From the NCBI GenBank assembly GCA_046566095.1, contig JBKHXI010000114.1, positions 1-11,016 on the forward strand: a stretch of 11,016 bases of DNA. The letters are read 5' to 3'. This stretch comes from CAMPJU01 sp046566095 (GTDB lineage Bacteria > Pseudomonadota > Gammaproteobacteria > Xanthomonadales > Xanthomonadaceae). Both the position numbers and the translations under genes were made by a program. Under the pieces are notes generated by a model. It did not search any database. It was given only the letters and a program-made list of their open reading frames with translations, and was not told the DNA's origin. Each line of letters starts with the position of its first letter. Position 1 is the first letter of the stretch. Below are positions 1-6,348 of the stretch, one piece after another.

Positions 1-12
1 TTCGGTGGTGTT

Positions 13-73
13 TCGAGTGGCGGGATGGCCGCACTCGACCGGGCGCCGGCGCATCGATGATGCGGTTTCCGGC
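13..73. repeat. Two adjacent stem-loops in left intergenic DNA
   Basis: Two inverted repeats can be drawn here. The first has 7-bp arms, TCGAGTG at 13-19 and CACTCGA at 32-38. The second has GCCGG at 45-49 pairing with CCGGC at 69-73, and inside it a perfect hairpin CGCATC-GAT-GATGCG at 50-64, with a 4-nt bulge (65-68) on the right side. Neither is followed by a T-run on either strand, so a classical terminator is not supported. They may mark the end of a gene lying left of the window, or simply be repeat DNA. Confidence 0.4.
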
Positions 74-88
74 GGCCCCCCACCCCAG

Positions 89-112
89 CCCTCCCCCGCA
101 AGCGGGGGAGGG
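89..112. repeat. Perfect 11-bp inverted repeat hairpin with AA loop
   Basis: CCCTCCCCCGC at 89-99 is the exact reverse complement of GCGGGGGAGGG at 102-112, separated by AA. Such C-rich/G-rich palindromes are a common type of dispersed intergenic repeat in GC-rich proteobacteria. No T-run follows, so it is annotated as a repeat and not a terminator. Confidence 0.65.
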
Positions 113-151
113 GGCGCATCGGCTGGCGGGGGGAGGGGGCGGATCGGCTGG
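104..151 (+). repeat. Two-copy tandem repeat, 25-bp period
   Basis: Bases 104-126 and 129-151 match over 23 positions with one difference (C at 117, G at 142). Each unit is a G5-A-G5 run followed by CG(C/G)ATCGGCTGG. The first unit overlaps the right arm of the 89-112 palindrome, so the array probably arose by duplication of that arm and its flank. The four G-runs could also form a G-quadruplex with one long (13-nt) loop. Confidence 0.6.
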
Positions 152-200
152 ATGCGGTGCGTGACTGGGGCGCAGGCACATCGCCAGGCGAATCACGGAC

Positions 201-229
201 AATAAAAAACCCGGCCGGAGCCGGGTTTT
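201..229 (-). terminator. Rho-independent terminator of rpsT
   Basis: AAAACCCGGC (206-215) pairs perfectly with GCCGGGTTTT (220-229) around a CGGA loop. Read on the minus strand, the stem is followed by a T-rich tail (TTTTTTATT), the classical intrinsic terminator layout. It lies about 22 bp past the rpsT stop codon. The plus-strand tail is only TTTT, so activity in that direction is possible but weaker. Confidence 0.9.
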
Positions 230-251
230 CGCGTTCGAAGCGCGGCGCGCC

Positions 252-524
252 TCAGGCGGCCTGCTGCAGGGCCTTGATCCGGGCGGTCAGGCGGCTCTTG
301 TGGCGGGCGGCCTTGTTCTTGTGGATCAGGCCGCGCGCGCTGTAGCGGTCGATGATCGGCTGGGCCGAGTCGAACGCGGCCTTGGCGCCCTCGGCGTCGT
401 TCGCCTCGAGGGCCTTGAGCACCTTCTTGACGGCGGTGCGCAGCATCGAACGCTGGCTGGCGTTGCGGGCGTTGCGCACGACGGCCTGCCTGGCGCGCTT
501 CTTGGCGGACTTGATGTTGGCCAC
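252..524 (-). CDS. rpsT: 30S ribosomal protein S20
   Basis: S20 binds 16S rRNA early in assembly of the small ribosomal subunit. The 90-residue product starts ANIKSAKKRARQ after the initiator and is Lys/Arg/Ala-rich throughout, with the typical S20 segments NASQRSMLRT near residue 20-30 and HKNKAARHKSRL near residue 68-80. Length matches the family (about 87 in E. coli). The open frame extends upstream to 614, but family alignment places the start at the GTG at 524-522; AGGA at 533-536 lies 8 nt upstream of it as a Shine-Dalgarno. A non-ATG start fits known S20 biology: E. coli rpsT uses UUG and is autoregulated at translation. A TAGACT hexamer (576-571, minus strand) is a possible -10 box about 47 nt before the start, without a good -35. 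An intrinsic terminator follows. Confidence 0.96.
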   Translation of the reverse strand: MANIKSAKKRARQAVVRNARNASQRSMLRTAVKKVLKALEANDAEGAKAAFDSAQPIIDRYSARGLIHKNKAARHKSRLTARIKALQQAA

Positions 525-578
525 TGCGGGAATCCTGGAAAGAGGGAACTGGTAGAGGGAAAAGGAAGCTAGTCTATT

Positions 579-598
579 GGGATGGGGCGGGGACGGGG
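579..598 (+). promoter_or_regulatory. Putative G-quadruplex motif between rpsT and murJ
   Basis: Four G-runs (GGG, GGGG, GGGG, GGGG) are separated by loops of 2, 1 and 2 nt (AT, C, AC), which fits the short-loop quadruplex pattern well. It lies in the divergent gap, in murJ's upstream region on the plus strand and immediately upstream of the possible rpsT -10 box on the other. Formation and function are inferred; G-runs are frequent by chance in DNA this GC-rich. Confidence 0.45.
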
Positions 599-684
599 AC
601 GTCCGGCCCGACAAGACCGGAAATTATGGACATTTCAGCAGCTTGGGTCAAGCAGGGACGTCCCCCCGCGGGCAGGGGCGCGCA

Positions 685-2349
685 ATGAGCGTCGCAGGGG
701 GGAAGCCCCCGGAGGCAGAGCAGGGGGCGGCCGGCGGGGCCGCGGGGGCAGGCGGTCCGGCTCCGGGCGGGACCGGGGCGCCCCCGGCGCGCGGGGCCAC
801 CGGCCTGATGCGCTCGAGCACCGTGTTCAGCGCGATGACCTTCCTGTCGCGGATCGCCGGCCTGGTCCGCGACATGCTGCAGGCGCGGATCTTCGGCGTC
901 TCGCCGATCATCGACGCCTTCGTCGTCGCCTACCGGATCCCGAATTACCTGCGCCGGATCTTCGCCGAGGGCTCGGTGCAGATGGCCTTCGTGCCGGTGT
1001 TCAACGAGCTGCGCCAGCGCGGCGACAGGGAGGCGCTCAAGGACTTCCTCGACCACATGGCCGGCGCGCTGTGCGCGGTGGTGCTGGTGGTGGTCGCGGT
1101 CGGCATGCTGGCCTCGCCCTGGCTGGCGGTGCTGTTCACGCCCGGCTCGCTGGACCAGCCGGAGAAGATGGCCGCGACCGCGCTGATGCTGCGGATCACC
1201 TTCCCCTACCTGCTGTTCATCTCGCTGATGGCGCTGGCCGCCTCGGTGCTCAACAGCTTCGGGCGTTTCGCGCTGCCGGCGGTGACGCCGGTACTGCACA
1301 ACCTGACCGTGATCGCGGCGATGTTCTGGCTGGCGCCGCTGCTGGAGGTGCCGCCGGTGGCCCTGGCCTGGGGGGTGCTGGCGGCCGGCGTGGTGCAGCT
1401 GGCGGTGCTGTGGCCGTCGCTGGGGCGGCTGGGCCTGCGCCCGCGCTTCAAGGCCGGGTTCCGGCATCCGCAGGTGCGCAGGGTGGGGCGGCTGATGCTG
1501 CCGACCCTGTTCTCCTCGTCGGTCGCGCAGCTCAACCTGCTGGTCGGCACGGTGTTCGCCTCACTGCTGGTCGACGGCAGCCAGACCTGGCTGTACCTGT
1601 CCGACCGGCTGGTGGAGTTCCCGCTGGGGATGTTCGGGGTCGCGCTCGGCACGGTGATCCTGCCGCACCTGTCGCGGCGCCACGCCGACGCCGACACCGC
1701 GGGCTACTCGCACACACTCGACTGGGCGATGCGCATGGCCCTGCTGATCGGGGTGCCGGCGGCGCTGGGCCTGGCGCTGCTGGCCGAGCCGCTGACCGCG
1801 ACCATCTACCAGTACGGCCGCTTCACCGCGTTCGACACCCGCATGGCCGCGATCAGCCTGTCGGCGATGGCGGTCGGCGTGCCGGCCTTCATGCTCAGCA
1901 AGGTGCTGCTGCCGGCGTTCTACGCCCGCCAGGACACGAAGACGCCGATGCGCGCGGCGATCTGGACGGTGGCGGCGAACGTGGTGCTGACGGTCGCCAT
2001 CACCACCCCGCTGTGGCTGCGCGGCGTGGAAGGCGCGCATGGCGGCATCGCCCTGGCCACCGCGCTGGCGGGGATCTTCCATGTCTGGCTGCTGCGCCGC
2101 TACGTGCGCCGCGCGGGCCTGCACCGGGCCGAGCCCGGCTGGATGGTGTTCGCCATGCGGATGCTGGCGGCCTGCGCGGTCATGGCCGCGGTGGTGCTGG
2201 CGGTGCGGGTCTGGATCGGCGACTGGGACGCGCTCGGCGGGCTTGCGCGGGTGGGGTGGCTGCTGGCCGCGGTCGCCGCCGGCGGGGTGAGCTACCTGGC
2301 CGCGCTGGTCCTGTTCGGCCTGCGGCCGCGGCATCTGCGCGACTATTGA
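685..2349 (+). CDS. murJ: Lipid II flippase MurJ (MviN)
   Basis: MurJ moves lipid II, the peptidoglycan precursor, from the inner to the outer face of the cytoplasmic membrane. This is a MOP-superfamily protein with many hydrophobic segments (14 are usual). Residues essential in E. coli MurJ are visible: R56 and R62 in SRIAGLVRD (R18, R24), D77 in IDAF (D39), R90 in LRRIFAEG (R52), and D307-R308 in SDRLVEFP (D269-R270). The product is 554 residues against 511 in E. coli; the excess is mainly a Gly/Ala/Pro-rich N-terminal tail of about 41 residues before the conserved LMRSSTVFSAMTFLSR. I chose ATG 685 because AGGGG (674-678) lies 6 nt upstream. ATG 808 would give a tail-less, family-length protein, and ATG 577 a longer one. 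The gene is divergent from rpsT and convergent with the large minus-strand gene; no clear promoter or T-run terminator is visible. Confidence 0.95.
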   Translation: MSVAGGKPPEAEQGAAGGAAGAGGPAPGGTGAPPARGATGLMRSSTVFSAMTFLSRIAGLVRDMLQARIFGVSPIIDAFVVAYRIPNYLRRIFAEGSVQMAFVPVFNELRQRGDREALKDFLDHMAGALCAVVLVVVAVGMLASPWLAVLFTPGSLDQPEKMAATALMLRITFPYLLFISLMALAASVLNSFGRFALPAVTPVLHNLTVIAAMFWLAPLLEVPPVALAWGVLAAGVVQLAVLWPSLGRLGLRPRFKAGFRHPQVRRVGRLMLPTLFSSSVAQLNLLVGTVFASLLVDGSQTWLYLSDRLVEFPLGMFGVALGTVILPHLSRRHADADTAGYSHTLDWAMRMALLIGVPAALGLALLAEPLTATIYQYGRFTAFDTRMAAISLSAMAVGVPAFMLSKVLLPAFYARQDTKTPMRAAIWTVAANVVLTVAITTPLWLRGVEGAHGGIALATALAGIFHVWLLRRYVRRAGLHRAEPGWMVFAMRMLAACAVMAAVVLAVRVWIGDWDALGGLARVGWLLAAVAAGGVSYLAALVLFGLRPRHLRDY

Positions 2350-2399
2350 TGATCCGGCGCGCAAGGCCTCCCGCGCGGCCACAGCGGGACGAGCATGTC

Positions 2400-2487
2400 C
2401 GTCTCGAAGAAATAACGCCGACCGATCCGCCCGAACGGCAGCCGTCGAGCCGGACCGGTTTGCATGGTCAATCCGATCTTCGAGACG
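2400..2487. repeat. 88-bp segment bounded by perfect 11-bp inverted repeats
   Basis: CGTCTCGAAGA at 2400-2410 is the exact reverse complement of TCTTCGAGACG at 2477-2487. The 66-nt interior contains only weak secondary pairing. The right arm ends one base before the stop codon of the minus-strand gene (2488-2490), and murJ ends 50 bp to the left, so the structure lies between two convergent genes. It could fold as a long stem-loop in either transcript and might shield or end both messages. Neither strand has a T-run after the stem, so a standard intrinsic terminator is not shown. No transposase or target-site duplication is visible. Confidence 0.5.
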
Positions 2488-4923
2488 TCATTGCCTGTCC
2501 AGGAGCCATAGCATGCCGGGTGCGGCCTGCCCCCGGCAGCCGCGCAAACGGCAGGTGGCGCGCATGATGCCGCGCGTGGCCCATCGCTTCGCCAGCAAGT
2601 CGTTGCGGATCACGACCGAATGCCGCACCCCAGTCAGGCCACTGCCCTCCTGCTCCGCCGCGAGCCGGACCGGCTCGAGAGACACGACCAGGCGATGCGC
2701 GCGCCCGGAGAGGCGTGCCTGCATCCGTACATCCAGTCGCGCATCGGGGCCGCAGCCGACCCAGGCGAAGCGGTTCGCCTCATTGCGGCCACCGTCGCGT
2801 TCGACAGCCCCGGCCAGCGCGTAGACATCGCCCGCTGCGGCGCAATCGGCCGTCAGCCGGATGTCCGCCAGCTTCGGCGTGCCAGCCGGCAGCGGATAGC
2901 TCAACTGTACCCTGCGTTCGCCAGCCTGCACCGCACCCCCCGGCAGCGTCGCTTGTCCCAGCTCGAGCATTCGCACGTCTCCGACGCGCGCCACTTCCTC
3001 GAAGCCGCGTCCGCGAAGCACCTCGGTGAGCGCCTCGTCCAGCCTGTCCTGTCTGGCCACGACATGCGAAGCGCCGGACAGGTCGAGAATCCTCTCCCAG
3101 GACTCGACCGTCCCGAACAGCGATGGCGCGATGTCGGAGTCGTACCAGTTGGCGGCCATCGCCCTGCCGGGCAGGAGCGCCAAGGGCGTCGCGCCATCGA
3201 TGAACAGCACCCGATCTGCAGGCCCCAGGCGCGCGGCCTGCTGCTCGACCAGCAGCCTGTGCGGCGCAAATTGCCTGAGCACCGCCTCGCGTCCTTCCCG
3301 CGCCAGGACCCTGATCGCTCCGCCGCTGACCATCCAGCTTGCCGCCGGCAGAAACAGCATCTGCAGGATTGCCAGCGAGAAAGCCAGCAAACGCGTCCAG
3401 GACAGAGTGCCGGGAGCCCCTGCCAACGCAGTCAATGCGGCCGGAATCAGCAGCGGCATCCCAGGATGCAGGTAGCGCAGGTACTGGATCAGGACCAGCA
3501 TCGTCCCCACCCCGGCCAGACCGCAGAGCGCGACCGCCCGGCTGCGCGGGTCGACGAGTGCCAACAGAAAGCCGCCCGCCAGCCCGACCAGCACGAACCC
3601 GGCGGCTCCGTCGAAGCCCTCGAAATAAGCCGAGGTCTGGAAGGTCAGTCGCCAGGGCAGATCCCAGCCAAGCCCGGTCGCCCAGGTCAGGTCCCGGAAG
3701 TTCTCCTGGGCGAAGAAATCCGAACCGAATACGCCGTTGAACAAGGGCAGTACTGGGTTCCCGGTCAGCAGCCAAGCGTAGGCATAGCTCGAGCCGCCGG
3801 CCAGTACGCCGATCGCCAGCCCCGTGGGCAGGGCTGCCCACGGCAACGCGCCGCGCCAGCGCAGCAGCAGCCACACGCCCAGCGGGGCGATGAACACGAT
3901 GTTGCTCGCCTTGAGCGCCAGAGCGAAACCGGCCAGCAGCGCCACCCGGTGCAGGGTGCCCGCATCCGGATCGTTCGGCGCCCGTTTCACGCAGAGCGCA
4001 AGGGCAGCGACCATCATCGCCGTCGGTAGCTCGGTCTGCATGCCCGCCGTCAGGGCGCCGGTCATCGGCAGGCTCGCGTAGACCGACGCCGACCACCACG
4101 CCACCGACACGCCGGCTCCCATCGCCCGCGCCAACTGCCAGACCAGGGCACAGGTGACGGCCACGAAGACGGCATTTACCGGGCCGTGCGCCTCGGCGCC
4201 TGCGATCAGGGCCGGAACGGTATGCAGCACGTCGCCGGCCCAGGGAGCCAGCGCCCACACCTGCGTGCGCGCGTCGAGGCGCGCCAGGCCGAATTCCGAC
4301 AGCTGTTTCCACAGCCCCAGATGCAGGGCGAGGTCGTCCGACATCATGGCCGGCAGCCAGCCCGGCATGGTCGCCACCACCAGCAGCACCATGAATGCGG
4401 TCGCCGCAAACGGCGCTTCGCGTCCCTGTGCGTCCAGGCCATGCCGGACCTTGCGCAGGATCGCGAGGATCGCCACGCGCCGCCACACGACGATGCCGAG
4501 CAGTACCAGGCAATAGAGCCAGGGCGAATGCACGGGGAAGGGAAGCAGCCAGCCGAGCGTGGCTGCAATCAGTGCGGCCCCCAGCACGAATTCGATCGCC
4601 CCGGACGACGTCTCCTCTCGCGTCAGCAACGAGCCCAGGCCGACGGCAGCCAGTACCAGCAGGGACGTCGCGAACACCGCCGGCACGCCCGCGAAAACCA
4701 TCAGGGCGACGACGGCCGCGCCCGGCATCCACGGCACCGCGCGCCCGCGCAACAGCCACATGGCGATGCCGCCGCATACGGCCAGCAACAGCGCGATCGC
4801 GCCCAGTTCGACGAAACGCTCCGCGGCAAGCCGTTGCCAGGGCCGATGCAGCGACAGACCGAACGCAACCAGGCCGAGACCCAACAGGGAAAAACACCAC
4901 CGCGGAATTCTCGATAACTCCAT
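2488..4923 (-). CDS. Polytopic membrane protein, probable GT-C-fold glycosyltransferase
   Basis: The 811-residue product has an N-terminal two-thirds of a dozen or more hydrophobic segments (about residues 9-531) and a soluble C-terminal third. Features fit GT-C enzymes, which move sugars from polyprenyl-phosphate donors on the periplasmic side: MSDDLALHL at 194-202 just after a membrane segment (the acidic pair is the candidate catalytic site), a TELP motif near 297-300, TGNPVLPLFNGVFGSDFF at 387-404, and YLRYLHPGMPLLIP at 481-494. Residues 540-655 look like the alpha/beta tail often fused to such proteins (RVLFIDGATP, ASHVVARQDRL). Residues 656-795 look beta-rich with cysteines 694, 724, 791 and 796. 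GGAG (4932-4935) lies 8 nt before the ATG. It lies antisense between murJ and ribF, and some of its segments are visibly less GC-rich than flanking genes. The family call is from motifs; donor and acceptor are unknown. An unrelated polytopic protein is possible. Confidence 0.7.
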   Translation of the reverse strand: MELSRIPRWCFSLLGLGLVAFGLSLHRPWQRLAAERFVELGAIALLLAVCGGIAMWLLRGRAVPWMPGAAVVALMVFAGVPAVFATSLLVLAAVGLGSLLTREETSSGAIEFVLGAALIAATLGWLLPFPVHSPWLYCLVLLGIVVWRRVAILAILRKVRHGLDAQGREAPFAATAFMVLLVVATMPGWLPAMMSDDLALHLGLWKQLSEFGLARLDARTQVWALAPWAGDVLHTVPALIAGAEAHGPVNAVFVAVTCALVWQLARAMGAGVSVAWWSASVYASLPMTGALTAGMQTELPTAMMVAALALCVKRAPNDPDAGTLHRVALLAGFALALKASNIVFIAPLGVWLLLRWRGALPWAALPTGLAIGVLAGGSSYAYAWLLTGNPVLPLFNGVFGSDFFAQENFRDLTWATGLGWDLPWRLTFQTSAYFEGFDGAAGFVLVGLAGGFLLALVDPRSRAVALCGLAGVGTMLVLIQYLRYLHPGMPLLIPAALTALAGAPGTLSWTRLLAFSLAILQMLFLPAASWMVSGGAIRVLAREGREAVLRQFAPHRLLVEQQAARLGPADRVLFIDGATPLALLPGRAMAANWYDSDIAPSLFGTVESWERILDLSGASHVVARQDRLDEALTEVLRGRGFEEVARVGDVRMLELGQATLPGGAVQAGERRVQLSYPLPAGTPKLADIRLTADCAAAGDVYALAGAVERDGGRNEANRFAWVGCGPDARLDVRMQARLSGRAHRLVVSLEPVRLAAEQEGSGLTGVRHSVVIRNDLLAKRWATRGIMRATCRLRGCRGQAAPGMLWLLDRQ

Positions 4924-4982
4924 TTATCCGGCTCCCCTCAGCGAGCGCTTGCCATCGGCCACGGTTGCGGAGCCACACGAGA

Positions 4983-4988
4983 AGTATA
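4983..4988 (-). promoter_or_regulatory. Candidate -10 box for the minus-strand membrane gene
   Basis: The minus strand reads TATACT here (5 of 6 to TATAAT), 59 bp upstream of the ATG at 4923. No convincing -35 hexamer appears 16-18 bp further upstream. It lies in one of the more AT-rich short stretches of the gap. Confidence 0.4.
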
Positions 4989-5279
4989 TTCGAGCCCGAA
5001 TCCTCCGATACGCACGGCGCCCACGCAGCTCCACCCCCGCCGCTAGGATCGCAGGCATGGACCGGAGCCTGAGCATCGCCTTCCTCAGCAACATCTGCAG
5101 CGCCGGCGACACCTGTCCCCAATGGAGGCGATACAGTGGAAAACCGCCGGCTGTGCCCGTCGCCGGTCGGCGTATCCGGAGGTGCGCAGGGTCGGGCAGC
5201 TGGCGAATGGCCGGGAAGGGCGAATCGCACACGGGGTGCCGGCGTGGCGCCTGTGCGCGGGCCGCCGTGGGGCGGCCGC

Positions 5280-5285
5280 TATACT
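5280..5285 (+). promoter_or_regulatory. Candidate -10 box for ribF
   Basis: TATACT matches 5 of 6 positions of the -10 consensus in an otherwise very GC-rich stretch. A start of transcription near 5292 would leave a leader of about 49 nt before the TTG at 5341, and would exclude the in-frame GTG 5236 and ATG 5122 as starts on this message. No good -35 is visible. This could drive ribF and ileS together. Confidence 0.5.
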
Positions 5286-5340
5286 TTCCGGCCCGCCCGA
5301 CCCGCAGGTCCGCATCGCGGACCGGCCGAGCCCGCCTGCC

Positions 5341-6348
5341 TTGAGCCCCGAGCCCCGACATCCGCCCTGCACGCTGTTCCGTGATGTCGACGGCGCGCGG
5401 CTGTGCGCGGACGGCAGCGCGGTGTGCATCGGCGCCTTCGATGGCCTGCACCTGGGCCACCAGGCCCTGGTCGCCGGGACCGTGGCCCGCGCCCGCGCGC
5501 TGGGCCTGCCGGCGGTGGCGGTCACCTTCGAGCCCTTGCCGCGCGAGTTCTTCGCCCCGGCCGATCCGCCGCCGCGGCTGACCCTGGCGCGCACCCGGGT
5601 CGAGCTGCTGCACGGCCTGGGCATCGACCTGGTCGGGCTGCTGCGCTTCGACGCCGGCCTGGCGGCGATGTCGGCCGAGGCCTTCGTGCGCAGGCTGCTG
5701 GTCGGGCGCCTGGGGGCGCGCTCGGTCCGGGTCGGGCCCGGGTTCCGCTTCGGCCACCGCCGCGCGGGCGACCTCGCGCTGCTGCAGTCGATGGGTCGCG
5801 ACCTCGGCGCGGACGGCTTCGAAGCCGAGGCGATCGCCCCGGTGCTGCTCGACGGCGAACGCGTCTCCAGCACCCGGGTCCGGTCCGCGCTCGCCGCCGG
5901 CGACTTCGCCGCGGCGGCGCGGCTGCTGGGCCGGCCGTACGCGATCGCCGGCACCGTGGTGCACGGCCGCCGGCTCGGCCGCAGCCTCGGCTATCCCACC
6001 GCCAACCTGCGCCTCGGCGGCCGCACGCCGCCGCTGCGCGGGATCTTCGCCACCCGGGTGCACGGCGTGGGCGCCGCGCCGATGCCCTCGGTGTCCAGCC
6101 TCGGCACCCGCCCCACCGTCGACGGCGGCGAACTGCTGCTGGAAGCCCATCTGTTCGATTTCGACGGCGATCTGTACGGTCGCAGGATCACGGTCGAATT
6201 CGTCGATAAGCTGCGCGACGAAGCAAGGTTCGACGACCTGCCATCGCTGGTGGCGCAGATGGACCGCGACGCCGCCCGCGCGCGCGCCGTGCTGGCCGCG
6301 GCCCCGGCCAGCGACGATCTCCCCTTCCCGCAACGAGCGAGCGCGTGA
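5341..6348 (+). CDS. ribF: Bifunctional riboflavin kinase / FMN adenylyltransferase
   Basis: RibF phosphorylates riboflavin to FMN and adenylates FMN to FAD in the cytoplasm. The N-terminal adenylyltransferase domain shows GAFDGLHLGH at residues 31-40 (nucleotide-binding GxFDGxHxGH), GPGFRFGHRRAGD near 132-144 and SSTRVR at 176-181. The C-terminal kinase domain begins near residue 200 and carries GYPTANL at 217-223 (the PTAN motif), then a terminal segment with VEFVDKLRDEARF. The 335 residues are close to the 313 of E. coli. The start is uncertain: the frame is open back to 5122, but family similarity begins at LFRDVDG, and TTG 5341 is the nearest plausible in-frame codon (CTG 5374 is an alternative). 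It lies 55 bp past a TATACT box but lacks a good Shine-Dalgarno. The stop overlaps the ileS start (GTGA, 4 nt), indicating co-transcription and probable translational coupling. Confidence 0.92.
   Translation: MSPEPRHPPCTLFRDVDGARLCADGSAVCIGAFDGLHLGHQALVAGTVARARALGLPAVAVTFEPLPREFFAPADPPPRLTLARTRVELLHGLGIDLVGLLRFDAGLAAMSAEAFVRRLLVGRLGARSVRVGPGFRFGHRRAGDLALLQSMGRDLGADGFEAEAIAPVLLDGERVSSTRVRSALAAGDFAAAARLLGRPYAIAGTVVHGRRLGRSLGYPTANLRLGGRTPPLRGIFATRVHGVGAAPMPSVSSLGTRPTVDGGELLLEAHLFDFDGDLYGRRITVEFVDKLRDEARFDDLPSLVAQMDRDAARARAVLAAAPASDDLPFPQRASA

Larger units (their letters stand above)
1..200. other. Intergenic DNA with no convincing gene
   Basis: Short open frames here are rich in Gly, Arg, Ala and Pro, have no clear Shine-Dalgarno sequence and show no recognisable protein motif. 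The stretch is dominated by the inverted and tandem repeats listed separately. It lies downstream of rpsT, beyond that gene's terminator. Confidence 0.6.
4924..5340. other. 417-bp divergent intergenic region
   Basis: This gap between the divergent membrane gene and ribF holds a minus-strand TATACT (4983-4988), a plus-strand TATACT (5280-5285), and a plus-strand TAGGAT (5045-5050) 7 bp before an ATG at 5057. The frame from that ATG is open to 5344, and its first 19 codons nearly all end in G or C as in local genes, but the remainder loses this bias and becomes Arg-rich. I do not call it a gene. The ribF frame is also open through part of the gap (from ATG 5122), without a Shine-Dalgarno sequence or family similarity. 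Confidence 0.5.

Noticed and set aside
1..200. CRISPR array or small protein gene in the left repeat region
   Set aside because: Only two 23-bp units separated by 2 bp are present, with no unique spacers, and the short frames are low-complexity without ribosome binding sites.
574..1467. Long minus-strand open frame (297 codons) opposite murJ, and a 661-codon plus-strand frame at 582-2567
   Set aside because: Translations are Arg/Gly/His/Gln-rich low-complexity shadows of murJ; high GC removes stop codons from other frames. No start signals or motifs.
2400..2487. Integron attC site
   Set aside because: The size and terminal inverted repeats are reminiscent, but the conserved GTTRRRY and RYYYAAC core sites are not at the ends and there is no integrase or cassette array.
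2780..5230. 816-codon minus-strand open frame overlapping the membrane protein gene in another frame
   Set aside because: Arg/Gly/Ala-rich translation without membrane or domain pattern. The 811-codon frame has coherent hydrophobic segments, GT-C-like motifs and a Shine-Dalgarno sequence.
4924..6333. 469-codon minus-strand open frame opposite ribF, ending directly before the ATG of the membrane gene
   Set aside because: Mostly a shadow of ribF. Its last ~60 residues lie in the intergenic gap and look less biased, but no supported start, Shine-Dalgarno or recognisable family was seen.
6200..6344. Leader peptide or T-box control of ileS
   Set aside because: This region is ribF coding sequence up to a GTGA overlap with ileS, leaving no leader. 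T-box control of ileS is chiefly a Gram-positive feature.
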